From Mauremys mutica (lineage: Eukaryota; Chordata; Testudines; Geoemydidae), in the NCBI RefSeq assembly GCF_020497125.1, contig NC_059075.1:105749222-105813221 (forward strand): a DNA stretch of 64,000 nt. The letters are read 5' to 3'. A program made the position numbers and the translations under genes. Below, piece by piece: positions 18,561 to 30,990 of this stretch. How positions within the stretch are numbered: the stretch's first letter is position 1; every line of letters begins with the position of its first letter. The notes below the pieces were generated by a model. The model did not search any database and was not told where the DNA came from. It saw nothing but the letters and a program-made list of their open reading frames with translations.

Positions 18561-21500
18561 TGAGATGTAGGATTCCTTGAGAACCAAGCCATGGCAGTCA
18601 AGAGCACTAGTTTTAGAACTACATTTTGAAAACAGATTCAAAATATTATGAAAAACAGTGGTTCCAAAACACAAATGCAAGAAGAAGAGAAACAAGAATA
18701 CTTATGTGAAGTTACTCTTCCAGGGGATAGGAAAAAAATAATCACTAGTTCAAGACGCATTTAGTTTTCTTTACAGTGTTACTGATTTTATACTTCCCAA
18801 TCAGAGAACCCTGAATTCAGTGACACTGTATACATTCATTACTACTGAAAAGAAAATACTCTTTATCTATGCTTTGTTGAGATTCAGGAGGCGTGGGGTT
18901 AGGTTGAGAAGAAACAAGGTTTAATTGGTGGTTCAAAGCCCAGAATCATATTACTGCTAAAGCTGGGATAATCAATCAGTGGCTAGACCCTTGTTAGGTT
19001 CCTTTGAAAACGAAAAAGACTTCTTTCTCCCTTTTGCTTTATTCCTTTCTGAATTCCCAAAGCCTGCTAAGGCCTGACCCCTGTCCTGAAAGAATTATGA
19101 TAAACCATCCTCAAACCTTGTTGCTGAGAAATGTACATCAGTCTCTGCAGTGCAGCTGGTGGATTGCATTAAATTTCTAATCAGTTTAGATGCTGCAACA
19201 TCCTATCTCTAGCTAAGGGAGAATGTCCATGGCATTGTAGAATGTGACGCAATTAATGGCTTCTGTGGTTTTCATTACCATGCCATTTATTGTAAGTATA
19301 CTCCAGAGTGACAGGCATTATTGCCATTATATGATAAAAGAACAGTCCCAGACAATGGCATCTCAATAAACAGCTCCTTTATTTCTCTTCTGGCAGCTTG
19401 GAACCATTCACCTACCAGTTTCGTTTTTTTAGTACTGCCCCACTGATGCTGAAAGCTGAAGTGTTGCTTAGTTGAATAACCAAGTGGGGATGTGACCTTA
19501 AAATGAATGGAGGGAACAGGTTGTATGGAAAAGAAACGATGTGCTTGGAAACGTGTAATGCCAATCAAAGCTTCAGTGTCGTTTGTGTCAGCATAACATT
19601 CTCATTTCCTGAAGGGATATATATTATAAATTTAAACCGTTTTTAGTCCTCTCTCCTTTTATATCTGCTGTCTGCTCTTTCCACCTTTTTTCATCTGCCT
19701 TGGGGGGCTGGTGTTATAAGACATGCATGACCCCAACCAACAATTTGGTTTTAAAATTCTATTTTTCCCCCTGTAGAATCCTATATAACTATATACATAA
19801 AAGGGGCCAGATTTACCCCTGCAATAAATGCACATCTGAGTAGAGCTAGCTGCAATCAGGATTGCCAAACAAAACCAATTTTTTTGAAATTTCTCACAAA
19901 GCAGAAATCCCCAAAAGAATTCACTGCCAGGATTCTTATGGCTTCTGGGCTCTCTTGTGCAGACCCAGGAGCCAAACCCCAGCTAGAGCCAGGATTCCCA
20001 GGACTTTCAGGCTCTCTACTCCATGGTAGGGAGTCTGGAAACTCTGATACCCCTGGCATGGCAGAGCTGCCCTGCAGTCGTGGACCCTGGTAAAGTCCCC
20101 AGCCCAGGAGCAGTGCACATGAAGGAGCTTTCCCAGAGCTGTGACCCCATACAGTATGCTTGGTGGGGATGACCTGGAGCTTTGGACTTTGGAAGTCTGG
20201 GGCTCCCAGCCCCCCAAGCAGTCTGCCTGGTGATTCTTAACTGAAAACTTTTTGTGCTTTTGGTTTTTTTTGTGTTGAACTTTTCCATGCAAAACAGACA
20301 GCCATGTCTTGTAAAAAAATTTATTTGGCTGAAAACTCAATTTTCTGTAAAAAACAGTTCTGACAGGAAAATTTCGATCAGCCCTGATCACTAGTATTAA
20401 ACTGCTGCATTTACCAACAATTCTTGAATAACCGTGTCCACACTACACCCCAGCAGGGATTGTGAATTTCACTGAGATATTTTCAGTAGCTGAGTGAAAT
20501 TAACTAAGGCCTCGTCTGTGAGACAAGGGGACTCAAATGGACTTTGGCTCAATTTTATTCTCTCTGTTGTGTCACGTTGTCTGAGACATGGTTGTATTTA
20601 AGGATTATGCAAGTCTGCACATTCATGGAAGTAATCTTTCCTCCCCCTTCCCATTTGTCTCAGAGTGTGATCTTCAACGCATCCTCTGCGCCAAAAGCAT
20701 GATTGACAGACTTTCCATGCTCTTGATCCAGACACAGGGTTTTGTATGCTGGCTCTCTGCATATTAGCACATGGCTGGTGAGACTCAAAGCTGCTTGTGT
20801 GAAAGGAGGCTTGTTCGCAGTTTGGGAAGCAATTCTGCTTTGTTATACTGAGTTCAGGGCTGGATCTGATAGATGAAAAGATGTGTGAAGATTATGCGAA
20901 GGAGACTTTTCCTATTTAAGTATATGTCTTGAGACCATGGAACCTAGTGAGTTGTTACATAGGATGGTGATATCCTGGACCAGATAGCAATAGAGTATTT
21001 ATAAAATAAGTATGTGCTGGAACTCAGTATTCAGAGGGTGGCATGGCTGTTATTCATTTGGAAATCTAAGTATTTTATTTCAAGCAGTTAACTGGAAGGA
21101 TACCATAATTAGAAAAGTTAACACTGGGATGTAGTGGTGGAAAAGTGCTCAACAAGCTGTTTACTGTAGCATGTTTCCTTTAAGCAGTTTCAGTGCTAGT
21201 TCACCTAACTGCTTAATAGAATAATAAGGATGATACGTATCAGAAAAGGTTTAGCCGCAGTGAGCAGTGGTGGAGTTACTGTACCATCAGCAACTGCTAA
21301 ATAGATTGGTAGACACATTACTTAGGGAAAACTGGGAGGAGACAACACAGAGGCTAAAGGAGTAGAACAGATGGTCTAGGAGGGACAGGACATTAGATTG
21401 GGATTCCTGAGTTCCTTTCCCAGCTTTACTGCATATTCTCAGTGGCACAAAAGTCATCTTAGCTTTCTATATAACATTTTGCACCCAACAATTTGAGAAA

Positions 21501-22136
21501 CCCAACAGTATACAAGATGTTTAATAATGTTAATATGAAGACTAGAAGCACAGTTTAAGCTTTTCCAAGATTAACGGCTGCTAGAGATCTCTACACAACC
21601 TAGAAAATGTAAAACCTCACATAAGGCCAAATCCTCAGCTAGCGTAAATCAGTAAAGCTTCAGGGAAGCCAATCAAGCGAAGCCAATTTCCAGCCGAGGA
21701 ACTGACTCACATTGCACGAAATTCCTTGTACTCCATATAACATCATCACAAAGTTCATGATGTTAACTTAAAGCCAATGTCTTTAGTATGACTTATAAAA
21801 GCCAGTTCAAAGTTAGGTAAGACACGATCCCCAAGCTAGCACGTCACAACAGAAGACACTTGCACAGAATCACTCACTGGTCTCTTCCAGTGAATGAACA
21901 CATTCCTGTTACAAGTGGCCTGAAAGTCTTTAGACTGTACGCATTCAGTCTACATCTCCAACTGTTTTTATTATTGCATTTGTTACGTTTTTGGGATCCG
22001 ATCAAGGGCATCATGAATGCAGTAGCAACAAGTGATATTTGCACAGTGGATATGTTTTGTACTCAGTTCTCCATGAACAGTCCTGTTTAAGGATTTGAAT
22101 TTCTCTGCTATTGTAAATACATCTGAGCAATCTTAC
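18561..22136. other. Intronic stretch, little recognised
   Basis: Mostly unique-looking AT-rich sequence. Between 20429 and 20530 there is a MITE-like remnant (GTGTCCACACTACACCCC ... AAGGCCTCGTCTGTGAGAC). A palindromic repeat lies at 21622-21700 (GGCCAAATCCTCAGCTAGCG ...). No exon fits PTPN5 phase here. Confidence 0.5.
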
Positions 22137-22247
22137 CTTCAGGGTGATGAGTCTTAATCGGTAATCATCTGCTTGTATGACCTGGTCAACTGTGATTTCT
22201 ATTCCTTCATAGGTGACCTGTTCCTCTGGCCAGTACTCTGTACATTT
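22137..22247 (-). CDS. PTPN5: PTPN5 PTP-domain exon (KCTEYWPEEQ)
   Basis: 111 bp, phase 0 on both sides. The acceptor is GCATGCAG and the donor CTGAAG/GTAAGA. It encodes 37 residues beginning KCTEYWPEEQ and ending DDYRLRLITLK, the KCxxYWP segment conserved across classical PTPs. Residues match the STEP version, including EGIEITV and the VIQADDYRLRLITLK strand. The shared 'EYWPEEQ' together with the neighbouring 'ITNIEEMNE' separates STEP from PTPRR. Confidence 0.96.
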
Positions 22248-23057
22248 CTGCATGCAACATAAAATATATTTAAGGAGACACCAATGGTGGTTCACTTCAC
22301 TATGCAGAAACTGTGCCAAGTGTATGCTTAGATGAATCAGGATGCTGAATATTTCTGTAACAGGATGCAACTCAAATTTTTACTTTAAATATAGGGGCCA
22401 AAATTTCAGATAGTCTTCTCTGCAGTCACTCTGGTTAAAATCCAGTGTCCAATTACCTCCCTCACTCACATGCATAAAACTTCGTTTGTGTGTGTGCAAT
22501 GTGATCTATCTGCACATTTTTAAATTTCATTTGGGAAGCCGGTAAGAAATGTGGCAGTGTTTATTAATATTCTATTCATTTTTATTATGATAATGATTGA
22601 TATTCATTAATAATCTGCTCTTTGATCATTAATATTTCTGTGCTGTGCACAAACCGATATGGAAATGTACAGTACACCTTTTCTGTCTCTAATAAAGAAC
22701 CACTGCTCTCTTCATCTGAAATTATAATCTGCATTTTTTCCCTACAAAAGGACATGACTGGAAATTACTTTGGAATATAGAGTGTGTTCAAAACCCCACT
22801 ATAAAATGGAAAAAGATCTTACATTGAAGCAAAGGAACTAAAAGGAAGAAAGTGTCAGAATACAGATTTTAGTTTTGCTAAATCACTTTGGCCAAATCCA
22901 TGGGTTCATTCAGTGCAACTGATACAGTCTGAATAACTGAAGCTATAATCCACATTTAAGGATATATTGTGGCATTTGTGCCACAATGTTGCCTGAGAGG
23001 TAATGGAGAGCAACGCTTCCCAGGGAAAGTACTGGGAAAGATTGTCTCTCACCTATA

Positions 23058-23112
23058 CAATTTCTCCTGGGGCTGCTCAGTGCACAATTTCTCCTGGGGC
23101 TGCTCAGTGCAG
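23058..23112. repeat. Two-unit tandem duplication
   Basis: CAATTTCTCCTGGGGCTGCT plus CAGTGCA is present twice in direct tandem, perfectly. A run of 10 or more G follows at about 23176. Confidence 0.9.
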
Positions 23113-23504
23113 TAGGCCTTCTGCACATCAGCAGAGATTGCTCCCCTTGTAAGCCTATTCCAGAGACCACTGTGGAGGGGGGGGGGGTGTCAATTCTGAA
23201 CAAATGGCTCCCGAGGGATAAAACAGAGAGCAAGCAGCCCTCATGCTCTCCAGAGTACAGGGGCTGCTATTCTGGGAGGTCTTTGTGCACCCACATAAGT
23301 GAAGGGAGAGAGAATTCTTGCAAGCCGTCCCTTCTGCAAAGTCCAGCACAATCTGGCCCTTAACCGTAAACTCTGTGAGCAAGTTTAAAAAAAAAAACTG
23401 CTGGAAGAGAAGGGCCAAGAACTAAAAAGTGTCTCGAAAAGCTGCTGGGCCAAATTCTCTTATGTGTAAATGGATGCTGCTCCACAAAGGAAACAGTTTT
23501 TTCT

Positions 23505-23697
23505 CTTAATTAATTAGCCTCTCAGAGTTGGTAAGACAACTCCCACCTTTTCATGTTCTCTGTAGGTGTATATATATATCCTCACTATATGTTCCATTCT
23601 ATGCATCCGATGAAGTGGGTTCTAGCCCGCGAAAGCTTATGCTCAAATAAATTTGTTAGTCTCTAAGCTGCCATGAGTACTCCTGTTCTTTTCACAA
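23505..23697 (+). mobile_element. Penelope terminal-repeat fragment with hammerhead-like core
   Basis: Contains TTAGCCTCTCAGAGTTGG, ATATATCCTCACTATATG, CCGATGAAGTGGGTTCTAGC and CGCGAAAGCTTATGCTC, then GTTAGTCTCTAAGCTGCC. The order CCGATGA / stem / GAAA / GC-ttat-GC / TC follows the hammerhead layout. Here only the core U (C in this copy) deviates, and the cleavage triplet side (UC) is intact. Confidence 0.7.
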
Positions 23698-24512
23698 TGG
23701 AGCTGTGCCACTTCACACTAGAAACGACTATGGCCCATTGTGTCACTGTAAACGCAGACTGAATTTTTTCCCTCCTCCTAAATTGCAGAATCCATTGTAA
23801 AAAGCGTCAAATGCGCCAGCATCTATCAATAGCAGAGACGCTATGCTGCTGAAATGAGTGGAGTAGGATCGCCCACACATTTCTGTGGGCTGTCTGTCAG
23901 TTCGGATTAGACGTGACAGAGGGCTGGGATACTGAGCTGTTCATCCTCACATTAGGAAAGCCACTGTGTATAGCAGAAGCACAAAGACTCCCTTACTAGC
24001 ATCATGGCAGAACAAAGGTTTTAGTTCTGAATCTACACACTGTGGAGACCTGGTATTTATATATTAATATGTATTAGAAAAAAGGGAATATAGAAGACGT
24101 TAGCATGGAAGAGCTTACCCTATATTTATGTCTGAGTCTCACAGAATGATTGAATTTTTGATACAAAAGGTATCAGGAAAGACTCAATATCTCTGTATGT
24201 TAGATATACGCTGCAGCCAGTGTCACTACTGTGATGGTAGCATGGCTGTGCAATGTTTCCTGAGGCTGACATGACAGGTGAGATAGTCTGTTAGTGTTGA
24301 ATAACAGGAAACACTGATGAAAAGATTATTTTGCATTCTAGTGGTACAACCCAGATGTAAAAACAACAGTGGGAAACCTTCAGAGCAGAGAAGACAATGA
24401 AGGACATGATTGCCTCTTGGTCTCTTCTTCCTTCTCAAGTGTATGGTCGTAAAATTTTCAAAAGGACCGAAGTGATCTGGAAGTCTAAATCCCATTTTCT
24501 AAAGTAACCTAG

Positions 24513-24600
24513 GAATTTAGGGCCAGATTTTTAAAGGTAATTGATTTAAATGGGAGTTAGGCACATAGGTACTCCCACTAGGCACCTTTCTGCATCTTCA
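24513..24600. repeat. Palindromic 'gggagttaggcac' repeat fragment
   Basis: GGGCCAGATTTTTAAAGGTA ... AAATGGGAGTTAGGCACATA. One half of the family at 3434. Confidence 0.55.
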
Positions 24601-25250
24601 GCTGCTTAAATCACCACTGTTTTGGGATCCTGTGGAATAATGTTATGATACTGGCCACAGAATCCCAAACCAGTGGTGATGCAAACTCTGGAAGCCTGGG
24701 ACTTTGCAGATAGAATTGTATGGGATGGATTGGCAGAAATACATTCAATAACCACAGACCGTTAACTCTCATAAATACCAATTCTAGCAAGGGGAGATTC
24801 AAAAAAGTTTGGAACATCTTAATAGTTGCAATATTTTAACTACATTTCCCCAAAATGCTAAACAACTGGGGCAGTCCTCCACATACAAATCATCTTTAAC
24901 TGCTTCTAGTCATAACTAGCATTATAACATGACATAGTATGTTTAATGAAGCAGGGACGGCTTAATGGAAAAAGGATGCAGAAGAGAAGCCAAAATAAAT
25001 ACAGGATAAAGAGGTTCAGTCTCCGTTACTCTATTGTTTATAGGTATTCATATACAAAAATTAATAGGACTTGAACTTGGTGGGATGTTGCTTTTGAAAC
25101 CTTCAGAAAAGACTTCAAAAAAGGTAACTGCAATGCACTATAAACTTTGGTCACTGAACCAACTCATTTATTTCAATGGGTCTGGCACCTGTGCCTGAAA
25201 TACCCGCTACGATAGAGGATCGAGACATAGCTCATACGTAATATCATTAC

Positions 25251-25388
25251 CTCATTCATCTCTTCTATATTGGTAATCATGACAATGATGGGAGAACGCT
25301 CCTGCCACACCATTCTCCAGAAGTCACTGACAGTATTAACTATGGGTCCCTGAGTAGCAATATATACCTTTTCCTCTTCTCCATAGCC
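25251..25388 (-). CDS. PTPN5: PTPN5 PTP-domain exon (IATQGP / DFWRMVWQE)
   Basis: 138 bp, 46 codons, phase 0/0. The acceptor is TGTTGGCAG and the donor ATGAATGAG/GTAATG. It encodes [15 protein letters not shown], then [19 protein letters not shown] and IEEMNE, the PTP signature motifs 'IATQGP' and 'FWxMVW'. It differs from human STEP as I recall it at only a few positions. The downstream donor GTAATG is slightly weaker than the other donors of this gene. Confidence 0.97.
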
Positions 25389-25983
25389 CTGCCAACAAAG
25401 CAACAATAAATCACTATCAAACCATGTGTGCGCACACACGCACATGCCTGGACACTTCAATCTTTACCCAGGGAAAGCTCTCATTGGCTACAATGGGATT
25501 ATTGCCTGAGTAAAGACTGCAGTATCAGGTTAACAGTTATCAATCCAAGAGGTATTGTGCTCACTCACTCTCTCCCTCACGTACATACGTACACACACAC
25601 ACAGGCAAGGTAGAAGGTGTGACTTCAGGTTATACAAGCAGCAGGCAATACTACGGCAATGGGATGGATTCATGCTACAACAGCCTGGTGGTAACTCTGG
25701 GTCAAATCTTGCAGGCATAATTCCCATTGACTTTGCTGGGAGTTTTGCTTGCATCAGGCCAGTGAGGCAGGGAACTTCATGTCAAAAAATGCAAATATCT
25801 TGTTTTTATTGGACCAGGACCTTTACAGTTGCGCTCTGAGGTTCTGTTTCCGATAATACAAAAACACGAAAGAAAAAGAAACCAAAACAAGATGGTCTTT
25901 AGAAGCCAATGGACGTTGTGGTTATTCTTAAATGATTAGTTTCTAACAGTCTATGCAGATACATTGGACTGCTGAGCTCTTAC

Positions 25984-26063
25984 CCTGATGTAGTTAGCAT
26001 TGATATATGAGCTAAGAGGATCGTCCTGATCAGTTGAGGTAAGGCACACTCTGCTGTGAGGAT
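25984..26063 (-). CDS. PTPN5: PTPN5 PTP-domain exon (SSYINANYIR)
   Basis: 80 bp: two bases finishing an Asn codon plus 26 codons. The acceptor is ACATCGTAG and the donor ATCAGG/GTAAGA. It encodes PHSRVCLTST, DQDDPLSSYINANYIR, the invariant YINA(N/S)YI strand of the PTP core. Joined to the preceding exon it gives KTILPN-PHSRV, the normal STEP wording. Confidence 0.95.
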
Positions 26064-26760
26064 CTACGATGTGTAAAGAGATAGTTAATAGTTATCAGTC
26101 AAGAGGAGAAAAAGGTTTTTAAGATCATTTTCTAACCTTTAGTAATACAGCTAATTACTCAGGCATATTCATTAGTAGCCACGACAGATACCTGCGATGC
26201 TCTAAAGGGGGCACTGGGGAGTCTCTGATTGAAATGTGTGTATATATCACTGCATTTACTTTCAGTGTGCAACTATCAACAGATATTTGCATGCAAAAAA
26301 TTAATTATCTTACTAAATTAATATTACTGCTCTAAGTAGAGGGGTAGTTCATCATTTATGATTGTAATAGCATTTGAATGATTCTTGGCGTTTGACTATG
26401 CTGTCTATGTCTAAGCTTTGAGATATTTAATTTTATGTAATGTATGCAAGCCCACGACATTACCGTAATTTCCTTTTGCATTAATTTCATTTTTTCATGC
26501 ATTAAAGTATTATTTAGCAAACACTGTTAACAAGCAATAACTTCAGTGTGGCTTTCTGCCTGAGTAAGGACTGAGTAAAAACTGTGTTAGGACCTCAAGA
26601 TTTGCCCCATTCGGTTTTATAAACTCTATCCCTAACCTTATTTTTTGGCCTTAAATTAAGGCCTTGACTACACAGAATAATTGCACCATTTTCACTATAC
26701 TGGTATAGTTAAAGCTATACAACCCCTGCTAGAGTGGATGCAGTTATATTGATATATCTT

Positions 26761-26999
26761 AGGGCTTGTCTATACATAAACCGCTACAGCAGCACCTCTG
26801 CATGGGTGCTGCTTTAGCACTTCAGGAGAACCCCTCCTGTCAGCATAGGTAATCCACCTCCCCAAGAGGTGGTGTCTAGGTCGACAGAAGAATTCTCCCA
26901 TAAATGTAGTGCTCTCCATCCCAGGAGTTAAGTCAGTTTCACTGGATTTTTCACATCCCTGAATTATACCGACCTAATTTCCTAGAGTAGACCAGGCCT
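26761..26999. mobile_element. Harbinger-like MITE nested in the outer MITE
   Basis: Ends GGGCTTGTCTATACATAAA and GAGTAGACCAGGCC, flanked by TTA on both sides (3-bp target duplication, the PIF/Harbinger TWA type). The interior has GGTCGACAGAAGAATTCTCC and TTTTTCACATCCCTGAATTA. The family recurs at 34370-34560. Confidence 0.65.
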
Positions 27000-27118
27000 T
27001 ATTCACTGGGGAATAAGCCATACCAACACAAGCACTTTTATACCACTGTAAGTGCATCCACATCAGGAGGAGTTATACTGGTATAACTATTTTGGTAAAA
27101 AAAAAACCAACCCTAACT

Positions 27119-27561
27119 CAGGGGTGGCCAATCTGTGGCTCCGGAGCCACATGCGGCTCTTTAGAAGTTAATATGCGGCTCCTTGTATAGGCACCGACTC
27201 TGGGGCTGGAGCTACAGGTGCCAACTTTCCAATGTGCGGGGGGAGAGGGGAAGCTCACTGCTTAACCCCTGGCTCTGCCCCCACTCCACCCCTTCCCGCC
27301 CCCTCCCCTGAGCCTGCCATGCCCTCGTTCCTCCCACTCCCCGCCAGAGCCTCCTGAATGCCACAAAACAGCTGATCGGGAGGTGCGGGGAGGGAGGGAG
27401 GGAGAGGTGCTGATCAGTGGGGCTGCCGGTGGGTGGGAGGTGCTGGGAGCGGAGCGGGGAGTGGGCAGCTGATGCGAGGCTCCTGACATATTACTGTGGC
27501 TCTTTGGCAACGTACATTGGTAAATTCTGGCTCCTTCTCAGGCTCGGGTTGGCCACCACTG
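27119..27561. mobile_element. hAT-like element with perfect 8-bp target duplication
   Basis: Starts CAGGGGTGGCCAATCTGTGG and ends GGGTTGGCCACCACTG. CCCTAACT is duplicated exactly at 27111-27118 and 27562-27569. Subterminal GCTCTTTAGAAGTTAATATG / CTCTTTGGCAACGTACATTG are typical of this family. The G/C-rich middle gives chance open frames only. It inserted last in the nest. Confidence 0.88.
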
Positions 27562-27789
27562 CCCTAACTGAAATAGTTATACCAGTACAAAAACAGTGTG
27601 CAGACCACGCCTAAGTTGACAGTGTTCCTTAAAATATTGTCATACACTTACACCACAAAGAAGCAAAACAATGTTAGTTATTTTTCTACAGTCTTTTTTA
27701 AGAGTGTTTTGAGCCTATACTAGGTTTTGAAGTAGGATCTCACCAGGCTGAGATTTGTTAAATGAAAGTGATAGATAAGAATACCTAGT

Positions 27790-27975
27790 TCATAGACACA
27801 AATTTTCATCAGTAAATCTCAAAGTAGGTTAGTATCATTAGTGCCATTTTACAGATGGTGATACTGAGGTCTGGAGAGATGAAGTGACTTGCTTTAGTGG
27901 CAGAGCCAAGAATAGAACCCAGCTCACCCAAGGCCCATTGCAGTACTCTATTGCTAGGCCACACTGCCTCCCTAA
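27790..27975 (-). repeat. MIR/CORE-SINE, reverse
   Basis: CATTTTACAGATGGTGATAC, GGAGAGATGAAGTGACTTGC and GGCAGAGCCAAGAATAGAAC. Confidence 0.82.
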
Positions 27976-29424
27976 CAATAACACTTATTGAAAAGTCTTA
28001 CAAAATTTAATAAGGAGTGAAAGCAATATGGCTCTATACAATTAAATAAGGTTCCCTAGAAATTTTGCTTAGAACCAAAAAGACTGAAAGAGAATGATAT
28101 ATAATAGCTTTCCTTTTTAGATTTTGACCCATCTATGGAGTTCCATAGCAAGGATAAAATTTTCTATTACATTCTGCAAGATAATCCAAAAAAATATAGA
28201 AAAATGATAATTTTCTATTAAATTCTGCGGGACTTTTCCATAAGAGAAGAGAAGAGGTTTCAGATTTTCTGTCAACATGCAAATTTAACAGTTTCTGAAA
28301 CAGCCAAATTAATCTGCTTAGCTTGGCACGTCTCCAAAATTAACACATCCTCACCCCTTAAAAAGACTCCCCAAAACCATCTTCACCACCACCAACAAAA
28401 TTGGGAATCTGCAAAAGAAATTTACTACAAAAGAAATATAAATTAACTGAATTAGAGCCTATTATCATGTTCCTCACTGACTACAATTAACTCTAGGGTT
28501 GCACATAAACTAATCATTATGTTAAGTGCCTGCTTACCTTTCAATGGTAACCGCCTCAAATACTTCTGGAGTACACAGCTGGGTAGGGAATTTTAAGTTT
28601 TTTATTTGTTCTTTAATTTTCAGGGTATACTTTTGGTTTCGATGTCACTTTTATAATGAAGTGCCTGCTGCTCCCTAATGTTAGATTGGAGGTCAGATTT
28701 GGCTGAGTCTGCCATTGGCAAATAGATCAGCATAGGTTTTGCTGTGTAACATGGTCAGCCGTTCCTTCCACAATTGCTTGGTGCAAGCGAACAGTTAGGA
28801 AGACACCCGTGGTGACACAGACAGCATAGGCTGTGATTGGTTAATCTGGAAACTAAAGAGCCAGGAGAGCCACATAGTCATGAACCCACTGGCCACCTCT
28901 TCAGCCCACCCCGTCGTGCCCCGAACGCTCTCTCCTCCATGGTACTGTGAAGAGAATGGCTAAAGAGCACAGCTTTATGGCAGGAAGGGAGTACACAATA
29001 CCCCTGTGTGATGTACCAGTTCCCCACCCCTACACTGGAACTGGGTGTGTTCCAGGGACAGAACTTAAATAATTCCAACAGAAGTGATTATGGTGTGTCC
29101 TTTGGTTTCCCATGTGGCAGCCTGCGATCCTCATCAACCAAGTGGCACTGGGTTATGTTTCATAGAGATGGATGGTTTTAAAATTCCTGATTTTTATTCC
29201 CGTCAGTGGAAAAGTCTGCTTTCCTCTGGATAAATTCCTTGTTAACATTTATAGTCAGTCTAGAGTGGGAGCCAGTCCTCCCATCTAGATGGCTCACAGC
29301 AATGGAAATGAGTATTACCAGATTTTGTAAAACCGAGGTGGAGTTAGCATCAAGAGAACTAGCTGAGGAATGACCAAGTAGCTACTGAATGCACAGGGGA
29401 AAAGCTAACAGGAACCTGAATAAG

Positions 29425-29635
29425 AGCTATAGGCCAAGATTTTCAAAAGTGGCTAGCAATTTTGTATGCTTCCATTTTTGAATGTTTAACTTGAGATACC
29501 TTAAAGAACTCCAATTTTCAAAAAAGTGCTGGACAGCCACCTTTGGAAATCAGGCTCCTTTAAGGTCTATCAGTTTGGGTGCCCAAATGGAGGCACTCAG
29601 AATCACTAGTAATTTTTGAAAATCATCGCTGTAAT
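29425..29635. repeat. Palindromic 'ttttcaaaagtggct' repeat
   Basis: Starts GGCCAAGATTTTCAAAAGTG and ends with TAATTTTTGAAAATCATCG, near-complementary arms around CACCTTTGGAAATCAGGC. Confidence 0.55.
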
Positions 29636-30237
29636 GTCCAAACTAACATAAAGCTTGAAAGAAATGACAAGGCACCCAACCGTTAGCATGTTTTAGGACC
29701 AAGGTTCTGAAATGTTTGGCTGAGTGTTTTTAACACTTCTGGTCCCAGCTGGAAATGTCAAAACATCACTAGAAGGGATACATGGGATTTCTGACCAAGA
29801 CTGGAAGTTTGAGAGTTGGAGGTTTCAGGAGAAAGCCTATTCTTGCCAGATTTCCACTCCAGGTTTGTAAACCAACATGATTTGCACAGTTGATCAGATT
29901 CTACTTTCTGGATACTTATCGGAGCCTAACTAGCACTCTGAACCATTTGGGCTTCCCTAACAAAGCTGCAACAGAGCTTGATGGTGGCATCTATCTGACA
30001 ATGGCTTAGAGAAAAGAGAAGGATCTGTCAAAACATTAATATTCAGACACGACATCTTATAATTGCATCACTTTCCAAACTATCTTTAAGTGTGACAGAG
30101 GGGAACACGATAATGGCTATAAAATCAATCCCAAGCAAAATGTTTCTCAAAATTTCCATTCTTGGCTATAAGTAATAAAGCAACTTACATTTAAAAAAAG
30201 AAAGAAAGATGTATTATATTTTCTTAAAGAGACTGGG

Positions 30238-30400
30238 CCAAATCCTGAGACCCTTATTCATTTTTCACTTGGGGCCTTATCCTGAGAAATGCTAAGCACA
30301 TTAGGCCCAAATCCAGCACACACTGATGTAAGTGGGAATCTTGTCATTGACTTTAAAGGGCATTGGACCAATGCCTTCATTAAGAATTAAGTCAGAGTTG
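30238..30400. repeat. Palindromic 'gggccaaatcctga' repeat
   Basis: GGGCCAAATCCTGAGACCC, GGGGCCTTATCCTGAGAAAT, TGTCATTGACTTTAAAGGGC. Two overlapping decayed copies of the Gly-rich-sequence-free palindromic family seen at 38510 and 45430. Confidence 0.5.
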
Positions 30401-30589
30401 AGATGTTCAGTACCTTTTAAAATAAGGCGTATTGAGTGGCACCTTATGACCTAAGTAGTCCCACTCGTTTCAAAGGAAACACTCGGATAGTAAAATACTG
30501 CTCAGCATGAGTAAGGGTGTCAGAATTTAGCCCTTAAACATGAGTTTACCAGAGGAAACAAACTAAAATCCGAATAAAGGCATCAAGAT

Positions 30590-30748
30590 TTTGGGCAAAA
30601 TTTTCAAAAGCACCTAGGTAATTCTAGGAGCTTAATTCCTATTTTCAAAAGTGACTTAGGAGCTTGAATCCCATTGGCTTTCCATAAGACTTAAGCACCT
30701 AAGTCTCTAATGAAAATGGGACATGAGTACTCTTGAAAATATTACTCT
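30590..30748. repeat. Palindromic 'ttttcaaaagcacctagg' repeat
   Basis: AATTTTCAAAAGCACCTAGG, TCAAAAGTGACTTAGGAGCT, ATGAAAATGGGACATGAG. Lies about 160 bases from the donor of the KIS-linking exon. Confidence 0.6.
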
Positions 30749-30905
30749 TGCTCAATGTTAGATTTAGCCTCGCAGGAGTATCCTGGAGAGGATCTGTGAA
30801 AGGCATTTCATCGAAAGCAAGAAACTAAGCAAATACTAGATACTGAGACTTCACTAAACACTGCATCATCGAATTGCAGAATTACAAAATAGGTCTGGAA
30901 CTTAC

Positions 30906-30990
30906 TTGGGAGAATTGTTTTGTAGCGATTCTTCCGCACTAATCCTGGAATATCATATTCCTTTGGATCAACAAAGTTCATTGGGATTTC
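30906..30990 (-). CDS. PTPN5: PTPN5 exon linking KIS to PTP domain
   Basis: 85 bp: 28 codons plus one base. The acceptor is CTTCCAACAG and the donor CTCCCAA/GTAAGT. It encodes EIPMNFVDPKEYDIPGLVRK followed by NRYKTILP. This covers the end of the kinase-specificity sequence and the pTyr-loop KNRYK at the start of the phosphatase domain. Confidence 0.97.

Larger units (their letters stand above)
26657..27615. mobile_element. Outer MITE of a three-layer nest
   Basis: Left end AAGGCCTTGACTACACAGAA with CTATACTGGTATAGTTAAAG; right end TAGTTATACCAGTACAAAAA with CAGACCACGCCTAAG. The two inner blocks at 26759-26999 and 27119-27561 interrupt it, and removing both restores complementary ends. Harbinger-type by its end sequence. 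Confidence 0.62.

Noticed and set aside
25440..25605. CRISPR-like regular repeats
   Set aside because: Only short CA/TC simple repeats; no spaced direct repeats.
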